Shown here piece after piece: positions 18,728-27,947 of a stretch of 35,649 nt of DNA (position 1 is its first letter; each line of letters opens with the position of its first letter). A program made the translations under genes and the position numbers. Source of the stretch: Peronospora farinosa (lineage: Eukaryota; Oomycota; Peronosporomycetes; Peronosporales; Peronosporaceae); assembly GCA_947646735.1 (NCBI GenBank), contig CANTFK010000309.1:1-35649 (forward strand). Direction: 5' to 3'. The notes beneath the pieces are model-generated. The model was not told the DNA's origin, made no database searches, and saw only the letters and a program-made list of their open reading frames with translations.

Positions 18728-19155
18728 GTCGTCGCTAGTCGATGGTGAAGAAAAAGCCGGAGTGATGATAAATCGATTGGATAGGGGTATACACTGTATA
18801 CAGTTGTTACGTTGTAGTTTATAATCCTAAACGTTAAGCAGAAAGTCATAGAGACCGTCTATGTACTGTATAACTACAGAAGTATCACTATGAAGATGTC
18901 TGGTTTTGTAGAACCTCGTTTTCAGTATTTCCCATCAAAGTTTCTGGCCTCGTCTCTGTCCGATGTTGCTTTTGGCTGCCAGAGATATCCTGGAACTTAA
19001 TAATACGGAGCAAGAGTGATAGTGCAGTTAAATACAGGTTAATTGTAACATTTATCTGCTAGGTATAGGATAAAGAATGGAGGGTAGGGATGTTCGTGTA
19101 TGATCTGTCATAAGTACGACAAAATCGCGCGCGTCCTGTTTTACTTTGTTTGAGT
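18728..19155. promoter_or_regulatory. Divergent intergenic region between START-FYVE 2 and CtIP
   Basis: 428 bp separate two head-to-head start codons, so the promoters of both genes must lie here or overlap the genes. The sequence is AT-rich around 18770-18900 and 19010-19070. I see no clear core element that I would name. Confidence 0.5.
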
Positions 19156-19950
19156 ATGGAATGGCGGGACGAGAAGAAGGCACTGCTTGCGACGATCCAG
19201 AGGCAAGAACAGGAGGCTGTGGCGCTCGCCAGACGTTTCAAGCTACTAGAGCAAACGTTAAAGGAGCAGCAGAAACTGCTGGATAGATACCAGCGTGCGC
19301 TCTGGGCTGTTCGAGCCAAGTCCCCCTCCTTAGCAGCAAAAGTGTCAACAATTGACAAGAAAAGAAATCAATCACCTTTGATAAAACCCAAAACGTGTAA
19401 AAAACCCAGAATTGAAACGACTGAAATTGGCAACAAGTCATTTTCAATGGAACAGACGTGGGTGAAGAAGAAAAAGACATCAGATTTAGAGACGAGTGTT
19501 GAAGTTCTTATACCACTTCAAGTTAAGGAAAAGATTGACGAGAAGAAGACGACAATTTTCAAGCCAATTGTTCAAAAACGCAACCGCGGTTTGGCTTCTA
19601 CATGGGCAGAAGAAAAGCAAAAGATGTTAAAGAAGTCCAAGTGGGAACAGAATCTCGAACTGGCAGCAATAGGACCATCTGACAAGGTAAATCTTCAGGT
19701 AGACCAGACGTCAGACCGACCAAAATCTTTTGCGTACATTGAAGTGGTGCGGAATAAAGAGGAGAGAAAAGCTCTCTTGGGTCATGATTGCATCGAGTGC
19801 AAGAAATACTACGATGCACTTGGAGAAATTGGGACTGTTGATGCGGCGGCGCAGAAACACAAGTGTTCACGTCATCGTGCGAGGTTCGAACCGTACCAGA
19901 CACCTGACGATTTCTGGAGGTTAAGCTTTCCTGACTCGGAACCTCAATAA
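19156..19950 (+). CDS. CtIP/Sae2/Ctp1 family DNA-end resection factor
   Basis: Cofactor of the Mre11-Rad50-Nbs1 nuclease that starts 5' resection of double-strand breaks in the nucleus. The ATG at 19156 gives 264 residues; a TTG two codons upstream is not a plausible eukaryotic start. Residues 7-55 form a heptad-rich coiled coil, as expected for the N-terminal oligomerisation segment. The middle is Lys-rich and disordered. The C-terminal Sae2/CtIP domain is clear: FAYIEVVRNKEERKALLGHD, CIEC (212-215), KHKCSRHRARFEP (CSRHR 237-241), QTPDDFW and SFP. Thr249-Pro is the counterpart of the CDK site in the TPxxFW motif of human CtIP. It is shorter than human CtIP and similar in size to fission yeast Ctp1. 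The gene is intron-free and divergent from START-FYVE 2. Confidence 0.93.
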   Translation: MEWRDEKKALLATIQRQEQEAVALARRFKLLEQTLKEQQKLLDRYQRALWAVRAKSPSLAAKVSTIDKKRNQSPLIKPKTCKKPRIETTEIGNKSFSMEQTWVKKKKTSDLETSVEVLIPLQVKEKIDEKKTTIFKPIVQKRNRGLASTWAEEKQKMLKKSKWEQNLELAAIGPSDKVNLQVDQTSDRPKSFAYIEVVRNKEERKALLGHDCIECKKYYDALGEIGTVDAAAQKHKCSRHRARFEPYQTPDDFWRLSFPDSEPQ

Positions 19951-20138
19951 TGGCATCGGGTTCGCTTGCGAGTACGTGTACTAGTCCAGAAAAAGATGAT
20001 TGGACGGACACTTCTCGACGCAGCTCAGATGCAGAGAATTGAGCACCATTGACTGACACACTGCTGGATCAGCAGGAATTACAAGGACTAGCGAGACGAG
20101 GCTCGCTGGATTTGATGAGGGACGATGAGATACTGTAG
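19950..20138 (+). pseudogene. Small ORF overlapping the CtIP stop, split by one in-frame TGA
   Basis: The last A of the CtIP stop (TAA) starts an ATG (MASGSLASTCTSPEKDDWTD...). This runs 30 codons to TGA at 20040-20042, then stays open in the same frame for 31 more codons (APLTDTLLDQQELQGLARRG...) to TAG at 20136-20138. Both halves look protein-like. A strong donor (GTACGT, about 19971) and an acceptor candidate (GATCAG before 20083) could remove the TGA as an intron. It may be a relic, a spliced 3' part of the CtIP transcript, or chance. No family is recognised. Confidence 0.3.
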
Positions 20139-20683
20139 GTGATACTGCTCGTCATTTGTCGTACCATGGCAGCATTTCTCGCGCTTGGAGAAAACGCGTT
20201 TACAACAATGACAATAATGGACCCGTGTACTCGTTGAGAACCGTGCTAGGAAATGTACAGTAGAACGTACAATAATACTATAACAAAGCGAATCTTACTA
20301 GTTTTTATAGAAAATCTGCACATTAACACTATTTGGTAGTAAAGCGTCGAAAGTTTAGAATAACACCAGTAAAGAATGTAGCCACTTGTGGCATGATAAG
20401 TTAGGATTACACAAGTCAGAAAGATTTTCTTGTAATCAAACTCTGCCGGGTAATCCAGAACGTATTGCCTTGAGTAAAAAAGAGCAGGTACAAAGTGACA
20501 GCAAGAATTGCGGTTTGTTTCTTGTTCTTGTATCGAAACTTTTATCGTAGACTTGCTTCATGGTCATGTCCGAGCACTGATTTTCATCGCGCAATCTTCA
20601 AAGACTTTTTGCCTTTTCCAGTTCGTTGCATCAATAAATCAAGTCATTGATACTGCAGGACAAGACTCCAGTAAAACCATGCG
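20139..20683. other. Stretch without a recognised gene
   Basis: AT-rich sequence between the stop-split ORF and the small minus-strand gene. ORFs here lack protein-like character. It probably holds the 3' UTRs of flanking transcripts. Confidence 0.4.
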
Positions 20684-20977
20684 CTATGCAAGTTTCTTCT
20701 GCCCGTATACATTCACTTGCATCTCTTGCTGTAGCACCTTTGCAAGTGCGGAGAACTTGATATAAGTCAAAAGCTTGACGACGGAATCCCAACATGAGCT
20801 GATAGACAAAAGCGGCCGCAACCCTTCGAGGAGGCGTGATAGAAGCTGCGAAGCCTGAAGAAGAAAAGTAGCGGCATGACTAGGGTCTAGTTCTTCGTCC
20901 TGGCGGACATCCAGGTATAGTTACTAACAACACACACACGACAATGAAGGGTACACCTGAAGGAAGACAATGGTCAT
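20684..20977 (-). CDS. Candidate two-exon small helical protein, 78 residues
   Basis: Exon 2 (20684-20899) is a 72-codon block with strong protein character: DEELDPSHAATFLLQASQLL, SRLLEGLRPLLSIS, SVVKLLTYIKFSALAKVLQQ, ending GQKKLA before TAG. It has no ATG near its start, so I propose a tiny first exon (20957-20977, MTIVFLQ) joined across a 57-bp intron with GTGTAC..CCAG ends and a branch-like GTAAC. The predicted protein is mostly amphipathic helix without a signal peptide or Cys motif. It could instead be the last exon of a longer gene starting further upstream (toward 21150). No family is recognised. Confidence 0.4.
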
Positions 20978-21192
20978 TGAAATACATGTTAAGCGGCTAG
21001 TAAAAGAAACAACCAGAGCAATCGCATTCTACGCGGTAGGCGCCGTCGCTGGATCAAGTCGAGGTAAATCAACGACATCGCTGCTTCTTCAATTACAGGA
21101 AATAAATGTAGGACGCGAGCAAGAAGAAACCGAGTCCATCGCAACCAGCAAAATAATAGCTGTCAGCTAGACTCAATTCCAACTCGCATCTT

Positions 21193-22328
21193 CTACTTCT
21201 TGGCCGAGTTGGTCAAGCGTTTGGCTTCGAGTTTCGCGACCACTTCAGCCTCTAAACGTCGAATATCCTCCATAGAAAGACCGTACCACTCATCCGTCAA
21301 GCATTGCGCCTGGCGCAACGTGTTGTGAAAAAGCTGCCGCTGCTGATCACGAATGACTTTTTCGGCCTACAATAACACACAGAAGGTGCCATCATCAGCA
21401 AATAAACAAACAGTCAGTAAATGTAACAACACACGTTTGTATGTCAAAGTCCCGTCCATACCTTGCCCTGCACGCCCCAGTAGTCAAAATTGATGCGCAC
21501 CACCTTGTAGCAGGTCATGACCGGGTCAACCGTGTTCATCCAACCTCGTGTTAAGGGGCCACGTGAAGTTTTGATGGACTTGTACTGCAAAATAAAGCAG
21601 TACCCAACACGTTAACAAAGTCTTCAATTTCCACCCGACATCGGACATTTTTCACCAACCGTGGCCGGGTCACAGTCTTCCTTTAACGTCTGCTTGGGTA
21701 TTTTCTCTGCAATGTCCAATCTGCACAACAGTAACATTACAACAAATAAACTCTCTACCCCAAGAAACTACTGTCAGGAGATTATCGTACATTTCGACTT
21801 TGCGTTGACTGAGTTCTTGTTTGGTCATACCCAGTGCATTCTCCGAATTACCCGTGTCTGCCTTGTGCATGGACTCAATTGAAATGTAAAACTTGTTCTT
21901 TGCCAGATAACCGTTCACAATAACAGTGACACAGTGAGGATACGAATTCCATGCTTCTTCAATAAGAACCATTGAATCTTCTGGACACCTACATAATGTC
22001 ATACATTCCAAATTTTAGAACCCCTACTTAATGATATCAACAAATTTGTAAAATCTTACAAAGCTGACACAAAACCAGGGATTTTAGACTTGCAATAATA
22101 GTGTTTACGTGTATATTGTCCCTTATTAAGAGGGATATTCCACCCAGAGAGACTTGAGATGCCTAAATGACCATCTCGATTGTCATATGGTTCATTCACC
22201 AGAATCTCAACCCCTTCTCCATCACCTGTGAGTTTTTCACTTGCATTTACAACCATATATAATTGAGCCACTTGAAACTCATCCACTGACATATGGAGCG
22301 GGACACGAAATTCATGGATTAACACCAT
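21193..22328 (-). CDS. Class I phosphatidylinositol transfer protein, five exons
   Basis: Cytosolic carrier that exchanges phosphatidylinositol and phosphatidylcholine between membranes and supplies substrate for phosphoinositide kinases. Exons are 22060-22328, 21791-21988, 21660-21720, 21462-21584 and 21193-21366, with introns of 71, 70, 75 and 95 bp. The CDS is 274 residues, close to human PITP-alpha (271). It begins [20 protein letters not shown], as in the family. Other matching blocks are [65 protein letters not shown] and [16 protein letters not shown]. The inositol-contacting Thr/Lys pair (Thr73, Lys75) and Asn104 are kept. Exon 2 uses GTACGA (ending at Glu155) rather than the nearby GTAGTT, because only this keeps the frame. 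Intron 3 uses the less usual donor GTTGGT. It is head-to-head with HID1. Confidence 0.93.
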
Positions 22329-22521
22329 TAAGAATGGATACAGGGGAACAACTTTTGGAATCAATTCTCTCTCTCTCTTTTTCGTATAAAATAACAAAAG
22401 TACCTATCAAATAGACTAGCATATCTGACTCCCTGGAAGTCAAAAAAAGTGTACCCTATATTTTGTACCCCCCTCCCCTCCCTTTAGAGTCGATCCCATT
22501 GTTTTAAATACTAGTTTTACT
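22329..22521. promoter_or_regulatory. Divergent promoter region between PITP and HID1
   Basis: Only 193 bp separate the two start codons. It contains a CT repeat (ctctctctctttttc, near 22368-22382) and a pyrimidine-rich C tract (cccccctcccctcccttta, near 22468-22486), plausible core elements of a shared bidirectional promoter (inference). Confidence 0.5.
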
Positions 22522-24768
22522 ATGGGTAACAGCGACAGTAAGAGCAAGTTTCGGGAGAGTGTCTACAAGCTCAATAATGAAGTCATTAGTAGTAAAAACC
22601 TCGACTTTTGGGATAAATTATGGCGTATTCCAACAGTAGCGGAAGAAATTTTTACACTGATTCAACCCGATGATGTTCGAATGTTACGTCATCAACAACC
22701 CTCTAATTTAGCAACAATGTTGAAACAGGCGGTGTCACAGATTGTACAAATTGTGGAGACTCCTGTCCCCAAATATTATCATCAAGCATTGAATTGTGTC
22801 CGTGTTTTAACACGTTTAGTACCTTTTGTTCTTGAAGAAGGAGGGGATCCATTTGTTGAAACGCTTTTTTGGAGTGTTGAAACACACGAAAAAGATGATA
22901 AAACGGATAAAAAAGAAGAAGACGATGAGAAAATGGAGAATCATCGTACGGAACCTTTAGCAAAACAAATGATTCATGCTATTATGGGATTACTTTTTCT
23001 ACCCGAGTTTACAGTCTCGATCCATGCATATAAAGGATATGGAGAAGAAAGACGAAGTGCTACACGTAGTGGACAGTCTACAAGTGATGAGGGATTATTG
23101 GTGTTTCCATCTTTACTCTGGCATTCAGGAGTTGGATATCCGGATGCGAATGTTGTCAATTCGTCCACTTATGACAAGAATCGACGAGAAGTTTTGGCTT
23201 TACTATTGACATGTTTTTCCAGTATTTTGTACCAAACAGCAGAGACTTGTAACCAATGGAAAGATCGGTTTCTTGAAGCTGCCACAGCACCGGAATGTCC
23301 ATTTGCACCGACGTTGTTTTATTCACTACTAAATATTGTGGTTTCATATGATCCAGTGGGCTGGGGAGTACCTTATGCGGGATCCATTGTCACGGATGAC
23401 CGAGAAGTACTTGTGGATTTGTCACTTCAAGTTTTGTTGGTACTACTGGACTTTGGACAGACGAAGGAAAAAAATATCACGCCCACTTTAAAACCGCAAC
23501 CGGGGAGCGCTACCCCGGCAATTAATCGTCTCTCGTCCTCAGTGTCGTCGAAAATGTCGAACCCAGTGTTTGACGGTGTGCCGAATGCTTATCGTGCTCT
23601 TTTGTCGTCGCTACAGCGACCAGAAGATTTCCAGCTTATTTTTTCGGGACTTTCACGTTTGTTAAACAACTATCATCAATCTTTGAGCACATTGCTGCCA
23701 AATTCGATCAAGCAGATTAAATGTCATCAGGAGCTGCTTGTTTTGCTATGGAAGATGCTTGATGAGAACACAGAGTTCCTGCACTATGTACTGAAGAAGG
23801 CAGATGTGAACCAGCTCGTGGTCCCGTTACTCTTCCTCATGTACGAAGGCAGACAGGAGCCAGCTAAAGTCGGCATGATCCACATTTGTACCTTCATCAT
23901 GTTGCTGTTGAGTGGTGAACGAGATTTTGGTGTGAACCTCAATAAACCCTTTAGCAATCATCTGCCGCTGGACCTGCCACCGTTTTCAGGCAATCACGCG
24001 GATCTCCTAATTGTTTGTTTGCACAAGATCATCGTGAGCGGCTACGAGAAGCTTAACTCGGTGTACAATTGCTTCCTCACCATCATTTGTAACATCTCAC
24101 CGTACTGTAAGAAGCTGAATATGGTGTCGGCTGTGCGTTTGCTGCGTCTGTTCAAGCTCTTTGCGCAGCCGAGATACCTCTTCGACAACGAGGCCAACCA
24201 CCACTTGGTCTTTTTCCTGCTCGAGACTTTTGACAACATTATCCAGTATCAGTACGAGGGCAACCAGCAAGTTGTGTACGCTATGATACAGAACAAGAAT
24301 GTTTTCAATCAGCTCAGTGACCTGCGGCTTCCGCCCATACGGGCCTCGTCTGAAGGGAAGAAGTCGGCTGAGAAGGAGGGCGAGCACGTCGAGGAAGGAA
24401 AGGAACAGGAGAAGCCTACGGATGGCGAGTTTGTTCCTACGGTCGAGTGGCTTGCTGGCTGGAAGAAGAAACTGCCTCTGACTACGAGCCTTCGTCTGCT
24501 CCAGCACCTTATCCCACAGCTGGAGGAAGCGTGTCGGAAGGCTGGCGGCGGCCTAGACGAAGATGCGATGCTATACTTTTTGCGCACCACCACGATGGTT
24601 GGTCTCCTGCCTGTGCCGCACCCCATCGTGATCAGGAAGTATCAGATCAATCAGTTTACGCATTTGTGGTTCACCACATTCACCTGGGGCGTTATCTTTC
24701 TTCGCAACCAGGTGCTGCCGCTCTTTGACGGTGGTGCAATCACACTGTTTACCATCAGCGTTCTTTAA
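22522..24768 (+). CDS. HID1: HID1 (high-temperature-induced dauer formation 1) family protein
   Basis: Peripheral Golgi protein needed in animals for dense-core vesicle and secretory sorting. A single exon gives 748 residues and appears full length. The MGNSDSK start supports N-myristoylation at Gly2, as in animal HID1 (MGSTDSK). Family blocks are PSNLATMLKQAV, LPEFTVSIH, LLLTCFSSILY, SYDPVGWGVPY, LPNSIKQIKCHQELLVLLWK, GMIHICTFIMLLLSGERDFG, HADLLIVCLHKIIVSGYEKL, NHHLVFFLLETFDNIIQYQY and GLLPVPHPIVIRKYQ, with a WGVIFLRN end. An acidic Lys/Asp/Glu insertion lies near residues 125-150. No transmembrane domain is expected; the protein is helical and HEAT-like. Codon use changes from AT-ending in the first half to GC-ending in the second. 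It is convergent with the OCRL-like gene, with a 226-bp gap. Confidence 0.95.
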   Translation: MGNSDSKSKFRESVYKLNNEVISSKNLDFWDKLWRIPTVAEEIFTLIQPDDVRMLRHQQPSNLATMLKQAVSQIVQIVETPVPKYYHQALNCVRVLTRLVPFVLEEGGDPFVETLFWSVETHEKDDKTDKKEEDDEKMENHRTEPLAKQMIHAIMGLLFLPEFTVSIHAYKGYGEERRSATRSGQSTSDEGLLVFPSLLWHSGVGYPDANVVNSSTYDKNRREVLALLLTCFSSILYQTAETCNQWKDRFLEAATAPECPFAPTLFYSLLNIVVSYDPVGWGVPYAGSIVTDDREVLVDLSLQVLLVLLDFGQTKEKNITPTLKPQPGSATPAINRLSSSVSSKMSNPVFDGVPNAYRALLSSLQRPEDFQLIFSGLSRLLNNYHQSLSTLLPNSIKQIKCHQELLVLLWKMLDENTEFLHYVLKKADVNQLVVPLLFLMYEGRQEPAKVGMIHICTFIMLLLSGERDFGVNLNKPFSNHLPLDLPPFSGNHADLLIVCLHKIIVSGYEKLNSVYNCFLTIICNISPYCKKLNMVSAVRLLRLFKLFAQPRYLFDNEANHHLVFFLLETFDNIIQYQYEGNQQVVYAMIQNKNVFNQLSDLRLPPIRASSEGKKSAEKEGEHVEEGKEQEKPTDGEFVPTVEWLAGWKKKLPLTTSLRLLQHLIPQLEEACRKAGGGLDEDAMLYFLRTTTMVGLLPVPHPIVIRKYQINQFTHLWFTTFTWGVIFLRNQVLPLFDGGAITLFTISVL

Positions 24769-24994
24769 GAAAACGAGATCGAGAATGATCGAAGTCTGCA
24801 GCCCAAGTGGATCGGTCCGAGAAAACAAAGCTATTGCGTTAATGAAACAGCAAGTTTAATATGTGTGCACTATGCTTCTGGTGTATTGATACAACTTCGC
24901 TACGTCGAAGCTGCTCTAGCAGTTTACAGTCTACAGGATCGTACTTGCGTCATTTAGTAAGAGCACATGCTAGGAATTTGCGTACATCTCCTTG

Positions 24995-27637
24995 TCATGG
25001 CGATGACAGGAAGTAAAGGAGAAATTTTTCCATCTTCTCGGCTCGCTGGGCCATATTTGCTTGCGCGACCTCGAGGTCGTATGCGTTCCGTCGAAGTCGT
25101 TCTTCGGGAACTTGTTGGGTCGAACCTACGCTCGATACTGTCGAAGCTGTCGATGAATTTGAGGCTGGCTGCTGATGCTCGTCAAAGGCCAGAACATGAC
25201 CTGCGCTGGAGTAGGTCAGGTCCTTGTTCACGCTATATCTGCACGCTGACACGAGACACCGACCAAAAACAAACGCCAGCTTTTCCGGCGTTAGCTTGTT
25301 TGTGGCGCTGTGCTTGAGTACTTCTCGTAAGAATGACACCAAATACACCACAACGTTGTAGCGCACTGGCGGCAAAGCGTCCAGCAATACTTGACAACCC
25401 TGTCCCATATTGCCATTGGTGCTCGCTACTGCAAGTGCTAAAGCTTCGTCTAACACCACACTTTGCGGCAACGCTTGGAGCCAACGCACAAGTAATTCTG
25501 CCGTGGAATATCCACTGTGGGTGGGAAACGGGGCTCCTGTGTCCAAAGCTTCTCGCAATTGCACAATCTCTACCTTATTGCCCGCCTCAACAAACAGGTT
25601 CTTGTCTTGCATGAAGTTCCCATATATGTCGTTCACCATTCGCCAAAGCTCCTTAGGCACCTTCTGTGAACCACTCGCTGGCGTTGAAATCGGTGGCGCA
25701 TTAGACGTCTGAGGAGCAATCAGTGTGTCGGCGTCAACACCTGCTGCTCCACCAACCCAAACGCTAAACACTGACGATGCAGGAGAGCACGAAGCTGTGA
25801 GTTTGGTTTGCCGGATTGGCTCTAAACTCGCCACCAGCTGCTCAAGCGAACTTCCGAAACATGAGTTTGCGTATTGTCCAGACACCACTAAAAAATAGTC
25901 ACGTCCGTTTTCAACACGCAAGATCATCGTGTCGTCCAGAGTTTCCTCGCCACTACTAAGGCAATGAGCAACAGTTTCATCCACAAGAGCGGTTATGCGA
26001 ATCTCCATCTTTTCTCTTGGCGGAATCATACCAAACAGTGGTGTAACACTCAACCAAGCCTTGCATACAGCCACATCCTCTAGCTTTGGAATGAAACGAA
26101 AATGCGTCACCACTAGCCCAGTGTTCTCAATGATCATTTTCCTGCTTTGTTCGACACCAAATTTTAGCTGAGAAAACGAAAACACACCGCTGCTTGTAGT
26201 ACTACCATCCCCTTGAAGCAGTCGGACCTTAGGCATGTTGTCGTTTTCCCATTTATCTAGCTGCATCATGATTTCGCGGATCACCTCATTTTTCTTCGAC
26301 TCTACTTGATATTTCACCTGTACGTCAAAGAATGCGTGGACGGGCTTGTGATCGGACATTTCCAATGCAGGCACCGAATTGTAACTGCAAAGCTTCACGT
26401 CCGATGGATTCTTTGCTTTCCACAGAATACGATCGCACCATGCTGGAGCACGAAGCTTTTTCTCGGGCCGTTTTTCATATACAGACGTTCCAGCCTGAAA
26501 TTTGTACGTCGGAGGAAACGAAAGAGCGCCTTCTTCAAATCCCTTCAAGACCATTCCTCGCTGCCGCTCAATCGTAAGTTGGTCGTGCGGCACCAATTCA
26601 TGCAGCAGACTTTCACTTTCTGCCAGACAAAAGATCTCCTCTGTCGTCAAAGTATCCTGGATGCGATAGTTCAGGTCACCAATCCAGAAGACGAAATCAT
26701 GGTTAAGTATCGACGGCGCACCAGTCCAGAACCTGCAATGTAAAACTCTCTCAATTACACGTGTATATTCCGCATATCACATATCACGAACGCACCTCAT
26801 GTCTTGCACGGAAGTAGTCGCTTCATTGTCTGCATTCTCTCCAAAGTGTACTTTGCTGAGAATATTCAGGTAATCAGCATTCCTCCCAATCACATTATCT
26901 CGGTGTGCAGCCAAGTGTGCACACACAAAGCACAAAGTGCTACTATAAAACTTGAGTCTCACTGCTGCTCCTCCTTTATTCCCCATGACTCCCATTATCC
27001 CAACACCAGCTGTAGCTCCTTTAATCTCCTTAACATGCTCCCAATGGTCCATTTTCACAAACACAAGCAGTAAAATTCCCACAAGATGTTTTTTCAATAC
27101 AACTCGATAGTGTACTGGAATTTCTCCCGAAGCTTGAGCATCTGATCCAAAATGTTGATTCAAAGCTTCAAGAACAGCTTCTTCCCACGCGACACTACGT
27201 TGTACCGTTAGTGTACTATTCACTACCACATTTACTGCAGTAAGATCAACAATTTCTTGAAAACCTAAAGCGACAAGATCCGGAGGTTTGTGAAGATCCA
27301 AATTTTGAGCTTTTAACCAATACAAAAGTCTCGAGGCTTCCATCAGTGTCAAAGGTTTTTTTCCATTGACATTCCACGTGCCCGTTACGATCGAAATTGG
27401 ACGAAATTCCATGTATTCCACTTGTCGTGATTGTAATTGCTGTTGAATCCAATCTTCTCGTATAATTGACATGACAATTGGATTGTAAAATTTAGTATTT
27501 ATTTTAGATGGAGATTGTTGCGAGACTGAAGAAGAAGAAGAGGAAGAGGAAGAAGAAGAAGAAGAAGAAGAAGAAGAAGAAGAAGGACATGATGCAGGAA
27601 AACACTCGACGTCATTATTCCGAAGCGATGAAGCCAT
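24995..27637 (-). CDS. OCRL/INPP5B-type inositol polyphosphate 5-phosphatase with ASH and RhoGAP-like domains, two exons
   Basis: Removes the 5-phosphate from PI(4,5)P2 and related lipids on Golgi, endosomal and plasma membranes. Exons are 26796-27637 and 24995-26732, with a 63-bp GTGCGT..CAG intron; the CDS is 859 residues. The junction restores RFWTGAPSILNHDFVFWIGD. Domains: poly-Ser run (residues 17-37), 5-phosphatase (~75-420) with TGTWNVNGK, FVCAHLAAH, WIGDLNYR (297-304), PAWCDRILW (377-385) and SDHKPV (407-412), then the ASH domain (~420-570) and a RhoGAP-like domain (~640-820; KELWRMVNDIY, LVRWLQALPQSVV). In the RhoGAP arginine-finger loop (LFVEAGNKVEIV) no Arg is seen, as in OCRL, so it is probably a binding rather than GTPase-activating module. 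All phosphatase motifs are intact. It is head-to-head with the sorting nexin gene. Confidence 0.94.
27528..27586 (-). repeat. GAA/TTC microsatellite encoding poly-Ser in OCRL
   Basis: A near-perfect GAA run on the plus strand with a few GAG units, read on the minus strand as about 20 Ser codons (TCT/TCC) near the N-terminus of the OCRL-like protein. It stays in frame whatever the unit number, so length may vary among strains. Confidence 0.9.
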
Positions 27638-27947
27638 TTTGATACAAAAGTATAGAGAAAAAAAAGAATCTGTTTTTTTTCTTAACGTATGGAATAAAAA
27701 CGAAAGTGCAAAAGAAAATAAAAGGACGTCTTGTTTTTGTTTTTTGTGGGAACGTCGTAACGGTTATCAAGAAAAGAAAAACGAAATGACAAAACGTGAT
27801 GGTTTAAGAACGAAACGACGTCGATGGAACCGGTACTTGCTACCGGTTTTAGAGTCAATGGGACTCTACAATTCTAAGAAAAAAACTCAAATTTTATACT
27901 AAAAAACAATAAAAAAACTACACAAACACATTCGGCTACTACGACAT
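27638..27947. promoter_or_regulatory. Divergent promoter region between OCRL-like and sorting nexin genes
   Basis: 310 bp of A-rich sequence between two head-to-head start codons, with poly-A/T tracts near 27657-27682 and 27878-27920. The open frame at 27639-27902 is Lys/Arg-rich by composition and is not supported as a gene. Confidence 0.5.

Noticed and set aside
21670..22011. Unspliced reading of PITP exons 2-3 as a small gene
   Set aside because: The reading runs through intron sequence; splicing at GTACGA restores the PITP frame.
27639..27902. Lys/Arg-rich plus ORF between OCRL and the sorting nexin
   Set aside because: Composition follows the A-rich promoter sequence and there is no domain or good codon use.
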